Below are positions 8,481 to 14,708 of a stretch of 49,161 bases of DNA, piece after piece. A program made the position numbers and the translations under genes. The stretch comes from an uncultured Fibrobacter sp. (lineage in GTDB: Bacteria > Fibrobacterota > Fibrobacteria > Fibrobacterales > Fibrobacteraceae), in the NCBI RefSeq assembly GCF_947305105.1, contig NZ_CAMZCS010000026.1, positions 1 to 49,161 of the forward strand, in the 5' to 3' direction. Each line of letters starts with the position of its first letter. The stretch's first letter is position 1. Below the pieces are notes generated by a model that saw only the letters and a list, made by a program, of their open reading frames with translations, searched no databases and was not told the origin of the DNA.

Positions 8481-10187
8481 CTAACCGGGGAATCGACGGT
8501 TCACGTGCGCTTCGACGACGTTCACCACGTAGTCGCCCAGCTTTTCGCAGTCGTTCACCACGTCCATGTAGTGGACGCCCATCTGGTAGCTGTATTCCTG
8601 GTTCTCGATATCGGTGACGTTCTTCTCCTTGAGGAGTTTGCGGTAGTCGTTGATTTCGTTTTCCAGGTTCAGCGTGCGGTTCGCATCGGCGGACGCATGG
8701 TCGCTAATGACATCGACCATGTTGGTGAGCGCATTGTCGCAAAGCTGCATAATGTGCTTGATATGGCCGTACTGGTTTTCCGTAAAGTCATCCTTACTGC
8801 GGAACTTGCGGTTGATGGCGCGGGCCATGTTGTAGCAGGCATCGCCGATACTCTCGATTTCAGAAATCTCCCTAAGCATCGCCTGGATGATCGTCTTACT
8901 TTCAGGACTCAGGCGGCCTTCCGAAACCTTGTTCAGGTAGTTCGCAATCTCGATTTCCATATTGTCGCTGATTCCCTCGTATTTTTCGATACGGGCGAAC
9001 AGTTTCACGAAATCGTTTTCATCCTTCATCTCGAGCAGTTCGGGCACCATGCGGAACATCTTCTGCGTGCGTGCCGCGAACAAGTTTATTTCCTTGCGGG
9101 CTTCAAAGAGCGAGAGTTCCGCAGTACTCATGAGGCCCGCGCTGATAAACTTGACCTTGAAATCCTCGCCGTCTTCCTTCTCGCGGATAATCCTGCAAAT
9201 GATTTTTTCCATCGGCTTGATGAACCAGATAAGGATAAGCACGTTGCAGAGGTTGAATGCCGTGTGGAAAGCAGAAAGTGCGTAAGTCACGCGTACGCCC
9301 GCCTGGGCAATTTCTTCTTCGGTATGCGGCACGAAATTCGGGTCGAACCCCACGATGCTGCACACTATGTTCACGAACGGGCGGAACACAATCAGAATCC
9401 ACACCACGCCGAACACGTTGAAGAGCATGTGGGCCAAAGCCGCGCGCCTTGCCTGCGTACTTGCCGAAAGGGCCGCGAGGTTCGATGTCACCGTGGTACC
9501 GATGTTTTCGCCCATCACGAGCGCAATGCCCTGGTAAATCGGGAGCACGCCGCTACTGCAGAGCAAGAGCGTAATCGCCATGATGGCCGCAGACGACTGC
9601 ACGCACATAGTAAGGATGCTGCCCAGCAACAGGAAGAGGAGCGTGCTGAAGATCCCCCAGCCGCCGGTCGTCGAAAAGAAGTTGATGACGGCCTGGTTGT
9701 GAGCCAGGTCCATCGCCACGGCATTCTCGCGCAGCGTGGTAAGGCCCAGGAACATGAACGCGAAACCGAACACGAATTCGCCGATACTCTTGGTCGAGTT
9801 CTTCTTGGTGTAAGAAAGGATGATGCCGAGGGCGAAGAAGGGCCACACCACCGAGCTCATGTTGAACTGGAACCCGAATATCGACATGATCCACGCCGTG
9901 GCTGTGGTACCGATGTTCGCGCCCATAATAACAGGAATGGCCTGACTCAACGTGAGCAGGCCAGCATTAACGAAACTTACGGTGAGGACGGTCGTAGCGG
10001 TAGAAGACTGCACCGAGGCCGTGACGAACGTGCCTGTGAGGAGGCCTCCGATACGGTGCTTGGTCATGGTGCCAAGGACTGCGCGGAGGTGCCCGCCGGT
10101 GAGTTTCTGCAAGCCTTCGCTCATCGTCTTCATGCCGAACATGAGGAGCGCAAGGCAACCAATCATTTTAAGAATTGCAAGAATCAT
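8481..10187 (-). CDS. Na+/phosphate cotransporter with C-terminal PhoU domain (copy 1)
   Basis: A 568-residue inner-membrane protein. The N-terminal half (to about residue 340) has the duplicated Na/Pi-cotransporter repeat, with the paired signatures VQSSTATT and VQSSAAIMAI. The C-terminal half (about 355-568) is a helical PhoU-like domain (ARIEKYEGISDNMEIEIANYL, LREISEIESIGDACYNMA). Such proteins import phosphate with sodium and the PhoU part is thought to link transport to signalling. Its ATG overlaps the histidine kinase stop as ATGA, so it is the last gene of a regulator-kinase-transporter operon. A second copy of the same length lies at 12587-14293; the two C-terminal coding regions are almost identical in places even at DNA level (for example 8520-8570 and 12634-12684), which points to a gene duplication. 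Confidence 0.93.
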   Translation of the reverse strand: MILAILKMIGCLALLMFGMKTMSEGLQKLTGGHLRAVLGTMTKHRIGGLLTGTFVTASVQSSTATTVLTVSFVNAGLLTLSQAIPVIMGANIGTTATAWIMSIFGFQFNMSSVVWPFFALGIILSYTKKNSTKSIGEFVFGFAFMFLGLTTLRENAVAMDLAHNQAVINFFSTTGGWGIFSTLLFLLLGSILTMCVQSSAAIMAITLLLCSSGVLPIYQGIALVMGENIGTTVTSNLAALSASTQARRAALAHMLFNVFGVVWILIVFRPFVNIVCSIVGFDPNFVPHTEEEIAQAGVRVTYALSAFHTAFNLCNVLILIWFIKPMEKIICRIIREKEDGEDFKVKFISAGLMSTAELSLFEARKEINLFAARTQKMFRMVPELLEMKDENDFVKLFARIEKYEGISDNMEIEIANYLNKVSEGRLSPESKTIIQAMLREISEIESIGDACYNMARAINRKFRSKDDFTENQYGHIKHIMQLCDNALTNMVDVISDHASADANRTLNLENEINDYRKLLKEKNVTDIENQEYSYQMGVHYMDVVNDCEKLGDYVVNVVEAHVNRRFPG

Positions 10188-11551
10188 ACTTTAAATCCAA
10201 TCCTAATTTCAGTACCGAATCCGACAGCCGAATTCAGTTGTATTGTTGCGTGGAGAACTTCCGCTATGTGCTTTACGATAGCAAGCCCGAGCCCCGTTCC
10301 ACCTGTTGCCTTGGAACGGCTCTTGTCTACGCGGTAAAAGCGCTCAAAGACACGCGATTGGCATTCTTCCGGAATGCCGATGCCGGTATCCTTCACCACG
10401 ATAGCGCCCGGTTCAACAACAACGGCAACCTTGCCGCCTTGCTCCGTATAGCGAATGGAGTTATCCACTAGGTTAAAGACCATCTCGTAAAGCAGTTTCG
10501 AGTTTCCCTGGATTTCCGCAGCCTTATCGCCATCCAGCGAGACTGATACGGATTTTTTGCTTGCCTTCAGGCTAAGGTCCTCGACGCAGCCGTGCGCCAC
10601 GTTCCAGAGGTTGACCTTTTCGTTCAGGTCAAATAGTTCGCCTTGTTGCCCATCCAGTTTCGAGAGCGTGATGATGTCGTTCGCGATGGACTGCAGGCGG
10701 AGCGCTTCCTTGTGGATTTTGCCCGCAAACATCTTGACATCTTCAGGTTTTGCCATGTCGTTCTCGATAAGTTCCGCATAGCCCGAAATAGAGGTCAACG
10801 GCGTCTTCAGCTCGTGAGAAGCATTCGCCGTAAACTCGTCCTTCAGGTGCGTTATCTTCTGCTTTTCGTTCGAGAGCTGCTCGATGGTCAACTGCAGCTC
10901 AAGATCCTGCTTGCGTATGGTATTGACAAGCGGTGCGATTTCCTTGTAGACGTTCTCGATTTTCATCCACTCGGGAGTTCCCAACTGGTCCACTAGCTTT
11001 TGTAGCGGACTAATGAAGGCTCGGCTAAGCCCGATTGCAATGAGAATTGCCGCAGCGACAATGGCCGCCAACAAAACAATAAGGTACGGAATCGTCTTGG
11101 AAAATACCTGCTGCAAGTTCGCCTGGCGCATTCCGAGGCGCAGCACCTTGCCATCATTCAGGCGCTTGGCAAAGTAGAACACCTTTGCCTGCAAGGTAGA
11201 GGAATAGCGGAGATCTTCGCCAGCCCCTTTCGCAAAGGCATCTATGACCTCTTCGCGGTCATTGTGATTTTCCATCTTGACCGTTTCGGCATCGCTATCG
11301 TAAAGGATTCCTCCCTTCGAATCGATGAGCGTTATGCGAAGGTCCTTGCTTGCAAACTTTGAAAGCTTTTGAGGCTCGTCGCCAAGGGCTTCCCCGACAT
11401 ACGCTGTCTCTATCAGGCGCAGGTTCTCGCGAAGTTGGCTCTTGAGCTGGCCCGCCATTTCCCCTTCAAAAACCTGCATTGTAAAGTAAACCGCACACAG
11501 GGCTGCAATCACCCCCATATAGATCAAGCTATATCTTATGCGGTCCTTCAT
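10184..11551 (-). CDS. Sensor histidine kinase, PhoR-like
   Basis: A 455-residue inner-membrane kinase. TM1 is at residues 8-26; a periplasmic sensor region (27-152) with a Cache/PAS-like ITLIDSKGGILYDSDAE stretch follows; TM2 is at 153-176; then a short linker and the HisKA domain with phospho-acceptor His246 in NASHELKTPLTS. The HATPase domain shows the N box (NLVDNSIRYTE), G1 (DTGIGIP), F box (FERFYRVDKSRS) and G2 (GGTGLGLAIVKH). The FERFYRVDKSRS/GGTGLGLAIVKH combination is usual in PhoR-like kinases. It overlaps the response regulator gene by 4 bp (ATGA) upstream and the Na/Pi transporter by 4 bp downstream, so a phosphate-related signal is likely, but the ligand is not shown by sequence. 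Confidence 0.92.
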   Translation of the reverse strand: MKDRIRYSLIYMGVIAALCAVYFTMQVFEGEMAGQLKSQLRENLRLIETAYVGEALGDEPQKLSKFASKDLRITLIDSKGGILYDSDAETVKMENHNDREEVIDAFAKGAGEDLRYSSTLQAKVFYFAKRLNDGKVLRLGMRQANLQQVFSKTIPYLIVLLAAIVAAAILIAIGLSRAFISPLQKLVDQLGTPEWMKIENVYKEIAPLVNTIRKQDLELQLTIEQLSNEKQKITHLKDEFTANASHELKTPLTSISGYAELIENDMAKPEDVKMFAGKIHKEALRLQSIANDIITLSKLDGQQGELFDLNEKVNLWNVAHGCVEDLSLKASKKSVSVSLDGDKAAEIQGNSKLLYEMVFNLVDNSIRYTEQGGKVAVVVEPGAIVVKDTGIGIPEECQSRVFERFYRVDKSRSKATGGTGLGLAIVKHIAEVLHATIQLNSAVGFGTEIRIGFKV

Positions 11552-12231
11552 TGCGCCTTGTAACCTACATTGCGGACGGTTTGAATGATGGACCCTTGCT
11601 CACCCAATTTTTGTCGGAGGGTCTTGATGTGCATATCCACCGTTCGAGTGTCCATCTTGAAATCGATGCCCCAAATCTTTTCTAGAATCTGCTGCCTGGA
11701 ATAGACGAGCCCCGGTTGAGACATGAGAAGTTTCAGGAGCTCGTATTCCTTATAGGTGAGTTCCACGTTCCCGCCATCGGCGGTAACGATGCGCTTACCC
11801 ATATCGATGCAAACACCCCCGAGCGATAGCGAAGTCTGTTCCTCGGAATCGGCTTTCAGCGTGCCCGCACGGCGGAGCAGCGCCTTGACGCGCGAAATGA
11901 ATTCCAGAATACCGAAAGGCTTTGCAATGTAATCGTCCGCACCCGCGTCGAGACCCTTGACCTTTTCGATTTCAGAGCCCTTGGCAGTAATCATGATGAC
12001 AGGGACACTCTTAGTAGCGTCCTGTGCGCGGAGGCGCCTCAGAATACTTAGGCCATCTTCTCCCGGCAACATGATATCGAGAATAATCAGGTCGGGCACG
12101 CATGTCTTGACAGCCTCGTCTAAGCCCTTCCCGCAGTCGAAAGCGTTCACATCAAAACCGCTACTTTTAAGCGCGTAGGCTTCCATCTCGCGGATTTCGG
12201 AATCGTCTTCAACAATGTAGATTGTATTCAT
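11548..12231 (-). CDS. Response regulator, OmpR/PhoB family
   Basis: A 227-residue cytoplasmic transcription factor. The receiver domain (1-120) has the acidic pair Asp9-Asp10, phospho-acceptor Asp52 (LILDIMLPGEDG), Thr82 and Lys104 (IAKPF). The C-terminal winged-helix domain (about 135-227) carries LTYKEYELLKLLMSQPG and RTVDMHIKTLRQKLG, typical of the OmpR/PhoB class. It heads an operon with the PhoR-like kinase and a Na/Pi cotransporter, so it is probably the phosphate-starvation regulator. I chose the ATG at 12231 because MNTIYIVEDD aligns with the start of the receiver fold; an in-frame TTG at 12249 would add MENPQT. An 11-bp direct repeat resembling a Pho box lies about 80-107 bp upstream, consistent with autoregulation. 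Confidence 0.92.
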   Translation of the reverse strand: MNTIYIVEDDSEIREMEAYALKSSGFDVNAFDCGKGLDEAVKTCVPDLIILDIMLPGEDGLSILRRLRAQDATKSVPVIMITAKGSEIEKVKGLDAGADDYIAKPFGILEFISRVKALLRRAGTLKADSEEQTSLSLGGVCIDMGKRIVTADGGNVELTYKEYELLKLLMSQPGLVYSRQQILEKIWGIDFKMDTRTVDMHIKTLRQKLGEQGSIIQTVRNVGYKAQ

Positions 12232-12249
12232 AGTTTGCGGATTTTCCAA

Positions 12250-12586
12250 TCACCAAGATAAAAACACAATACAATCAATGCAATGTCTAAAACAAAAGCT
12301 TCGCAAAGGTTTTATTTATACTTTACATGGATTTTACAAATCAGAATTTGACTAGAAAAGCCTATCTTCAAAATTCACCTAGAAACGAGCAAGGTCCTAA
12401 TCTATATCTTGAAACGGAAACAAGTTTCCGACAAGATATGATTACGACATCCTTCGACGAACAATGGGCAAAGCCCATTTCCCGCGCTAAAGCGCGGAGT
12501 CTCAGTAGCAAAGAGCGCGAACCGAAGCTGTATAAAAATACAGCGAGTGCGAGCGCGATGCCGTATGGCGACGTTTATAGGCAAAT
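12250..12586. other. Intergenic region with Pho-box-like repeat and hairpin cluster
   Basis: This 337-bp gap lies between the regulator operon and the second Na/Pi transporter, both on the minus strand. Beyond the 11-bp repeat at 12311-12338 it holds three perfect stem-loops in about 80 bp: 12463-12479 (AATGGGC, AAA loop, GCCCATT), 12482-12497 (CCGCGC, TAAA loop, GCGCGG) and 12527-12544 (GCTGTAT, AAAA loop, ATACAGC). The TAAA-loop hairpin is of the same class as the modules at 14493-14506 and 14545-14560. They may shape the 3' end of the transporter transcript, but none has a proper T-run. Short open frames exist on both strands here; they lack a ribosome site and any recognisable protein pattern, so I do not call them genes. 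Confidence 0.6.
12311..12338 (-). promoter_or_regulatory. Candidate Pho-box-like direct repeat upstream of the regulator operon
   Basis: On the plus strand TTTATT-N5-TTTACA-N5-TTTACA has starts at 12311, 12322 and 12333, an exact 11-bp period. Read toward the regulator gene (minus strand) it is TGTAAA-N5-TGTAAA. PhoB-type regulators bind 11-bp-spaced direct repeats (E. coli CTGTCAT-type, Bacillus TTAACA-N5-type), so the spacing and position fit an autoregulatory site for the adjacent response regulator. The half-site is not identical to either known consensus. The region is AT-rich, which raises the chance of a coincidental match. Confidence 0.4.
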
Positions 12587-14293
12587 TTATGTAGAGAATT
12601 TCTTGTTGGCGTGAGCCTCTACCACATTCACCACGTAGTCGCCCAGCTTTTCGCAGTCGTTCACCACGTCCATGTAGTGCACGCCCATCTGGTAGCTGTA
12701 CTTCTGGTTTTCAATATCGTCGACATTCTTCTCCTTGAGGAGCTTGCGGTAGTCGTTAATCTCGTTTTCCAGGTTCAGCGTACGGTTCGCATCCACCTGC
12801 TGGCTATCGTCGAGAACAGCTATCATATGCTCGAGCGCCTTGTCGCACAGGCCCATGATATGCTTGATATGCCCGTACTGCTCCGCGGTAAAATCTTCCT
12901 TGCTGCGGAACTTGCGGTTGATGGCGCGCGCCATGTTGTAGCAGGAATCGCCAATGCTTTCGATTTCGGAAATTTCCCTGAGCATTGCCTGAATGGTCGT
13001 CTTGCTCTCCGGGCTCAGGCGGCCTTCGCTCACCTGGTTCAGGTACTTCGCAATCTCTATTTCCATGTTGTCGCTGATGCCTTCGTACTTCTCAATGCGG
13101 GCGAACAACTTCACGAAGTCGTTCTCTTCCTTCATTTCGAGCAGGTTCGGTACGAAGTTGAACATCTTGCGAGTGCGGGTCGCAAACAGGCTGATTTCCT
13201 TGCGGGCCTCAAGGAGCGAGAGTTCCGGAGTGCCCATCAGGCCAGAGCTAATGAAGTGCAGGCGGGAATCTTCCTCTTCATCGGATTTCTTGGGCTTAAT
13301 GACCCTGCAAACAAATTTTTCGATGTACTTGATGAACCAAATCTGGATGAATGTGTTCGAGACGTTGAACGCCGAGTGGAACGTGGCGAGCACCACGGAA
13401 ATCTTCGCAAGGTTCTTTTCGTAACCCGGTTCGCCCATGTGGATGGAGAGGTCGAAGCCAACCACGTTACAGACGGCAGCGAGGAACCACTTGAGCACGA
13501 TGATTACCCAGATAACGCCTATCACGTTAATCGTAAAGTGAGCAAGGGCCGCGCGGCGAGCCTGCGTATTGGCGGAAAGCGCCACGATGTTCGCGGTAAT
13601 CGTCGTACCGATGTTTTCGCCAAGCACGAGCATGATGCCCTGGTCAATATGGAGCACGCCGGTGGAGCAGAGGATCATCGTGATGGCCATGATGGCGGCA
13701 GAAGACTGCACGCACAGGGTAAGCACCGTACCCATCACGAGGAAGAACAGCGAGTTGAAGAAGTTCGGGTCGCTGAAGCGGGCAAAGAACGAACTGATGG
13801 AAGCGCTCGCACCCGGATCCTGTACTACCGCGAAACCAGTTTCCTTGAGGGTCGTAAGACCGAGGAAGAGAAAACCGACACCGAACAGGAACTCGCCCAG
13901 CACGCGCTTCTTGTTCAGGTACACGAGAATGATACCGATGAAGAACGCCGGGTAGACGAAGTTCGCGATGTTGAACGAGAACCCGAGGCTCATGATCCAT
14001 GCCGTTACCGTCGTACCGATGTGGGCGCCGAGGATAATCGAGATGGCCTGCATGAGCGTAAGGAGCCCCGCATTAACAAAAGAGACCGTCATCAACGTGG
14101 TGGCGGTCGAACTTTGTACCGAGGCTGTAACGAACATACCGGTGAGCATACCCGTGAAACGGTTTGTGGTCATGGTTCCGAGCACGTGTCTGAGCTGCGG
14201 ACCGGCCATTTTTTGAAGAGCTTCGCTCATGGACTTCATACCGAACATGAGCAGGGCCAAGCACCCTAACATTTTGAGAGCCATCCAAGTCAT
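12587..14293 (-). CDS. Na+/phosphate cotransporter with C-terminal PhoU domain (copy 2)
   Basis: A 568-residue paralogue of the protein at 8481-10187, with the same layout: an N-terminal duplicated Na/Pi-cotransporter region (VQSSTATT and VQSSAAIMAI signatures) and a C-terminal PhoU-like helical domain (ARIEKYEGISDNMEIEIAKYL). The start at ATG 14293 (MTWMALKMLGCLALLMFGMK) makes it exactly as long as copy 1 and aligns with its MILAILKMIGCLALLMFGMK; a GTG at 14323 would add ten residues. The two copies differ most in the central loops and in the cytoplasmic linker before the PhoU part, where this copy carries PKKSDEEEDS. It is transcribed alone and precedes the regulator operon in the same direction. 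Different affinities or ion use are possible but cannot be read from the sequence. Confidence 0.93.
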   Translation of the reverse strand: MTWMALKMLGCLALLMFGMKSMSEALQKMAGPQLRHVLGTMTTNRFTGMLTGMFVTASVQSSTATTLMTVSFVNAGLLTLMQAISIILGAHIGTTVTAWIMSLGFSFNIANFVYPAFFIGIILVYLNKKRVLGEFLFGVGFLFLGLTTLKETGFAVVQDPGASASISSFFARFSDPNFFNSLFFLVMGTVLTLCVQSSAAIMAITMILCSTGVLHIDQGIMLVLGENIGTTITANIVALSANTQARRAALAHFTINVIGVIWVIIVLKWFLAAVCNVVGFDLSIHMGEPGYEKNLAKISVVLATFHSAFNVSNTFIQIWFIKYIEKFVCRVIKPKKSDEEEDSRLHFISSGLMGTPELSLLEARKEISLFATRTRKMFNFVPNLLEMKEENDFVKLFARIEKYEGISDNMEIEIAKYLNQVSEGRLSPESKTTIQAMLREISEIESIGDSCYNMARAINRKFRSKEDFTAEQYGHIKHIMGLCDKALEHMIAVLDDSQQVDANRTLNLENEINDYRKLLKEKNVDDIENQKYSYQMGVHYMDVVNDCEKLGDYVVNVVEAHANKKFST

Positions 14294-14382
14294 AGAATAG
14301 GACCTTCCTATAAGGAGCGCCACTACCGGATCATCGTCGCTGCCTTTCAGCTAGTTCGGGCTCATGGCGGTGAATTGTTGTT

Positions 14383-14421
14383 TGTAAAGCTGGCGTAAAA
14401 TATAGAAAAAAAATTGGTAAA
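14383..14421 (+). promoter_or_regulatory. Candidate Pho-box-like repeats upstream of Na/Pi transporter copy 2
   Basis: TGTAAA at 14383 and CGTAAA at 14394 are 11 bp apart, and a further GTAAA at 14417 is in the same helical phase (22 bp from the one at 14395). This mirrors the 11-bp repeat upstream of the regulator operon, but in the opposite orientation relative to the gene. The sequence sits about 90-130 bp upstream of the transporter ATG. Support is the shared half-site and spacing only. Confidence 0.3.
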
Positions 14422-14476
14422 ATTTAACCACTAAAAAAAATGGTAAACCAAACACGTTGAATCAGGGACAACGAGG

Positions 14477-14708
14477 GATGAGGTGTGAGGTCGGGGCTAA
14501 AGCCCCTTTGAGGTCGCTTCTACTCATAGAGCATAACTCAACTAAAGAACTAAAGTTCTTAGTTTCGTATAGCTTTGAGCAATGAGGTCGCGACCTTCGG
14601 TCGCTTTGAGGCATGAGGTCGGCACTTCGTGCCTTTGAGGTATGAGGCATCTTGCCTCACTGTTCATCGCTCACTGCTCGAGCCTCGGGCCCCGCGCCTC
14701 GTACCTCA
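14477..14708. repeat. Stem-loop mosaic with heptad linkers (site A)
   Basis: The gap between the FISUMP lipoprotein gene and the Na/Pi transporter is almost wholly made of small perfect stem-loops joined by 7-bp linker words. Stem-loops: 14493-14506 (GGGGC/TAAA/GCCCC), 14545-14560 (AAGAAC/TAAA/GTTCTT), 14590-14604 (GCGACC/TTC/GGTCGC), 14621-14633 (GGCAC/TTC/GTGCC) and 14643-14659 (TGAGGCA/TCT/TGCCTCA). Linkers have the form TTTGAGG-YRTGAGG. After the last hairpin the heptads continue as the complementary form (GCCTCAC, TGTTCAT, CGCTCAC, TGCTCGA, GCCTCGG, GCCCCGC, GCCTCGT, ACCTCAT) from 14654 to 14709, ending at the stop codon of the FISUMP gene. No coding potential is seen. Confidence 0.8.
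14505..14590 (+). repeat. 86-bp direct repeat, copy 1 (partner 17245-17330)
   Basis: An 86-bp segment beginning CCTTTGAGGTCGCTTC and ending AATGAGGTCG occurs again at 17245-17330 in the same orientation, offset by 2740 bp, with one mismatch (C at 14580, G at 17320). It contains the AAGAAC/TAAA/GTTCTT stem-loop. The two copies flank the FISUMP lipoprotein gene, so recombination between them would delete that gene. Confidence 0.92.

Noticed and set aside
8505-10337. A 610-codon plus-strand frame opposite the Na/Pi transporter
   Set aside because: Antisense shadow of a gene with clear QSS and PhoU signatures; His/Arg-rich translation without motifs.
12327-12614. A 95-codon plus-strand frame in the gap upstream of the regulator
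   Set aside because: No ribosome site, runs through the hairpin cluster into the 3' end of the transporter gene; composition not protein-like.
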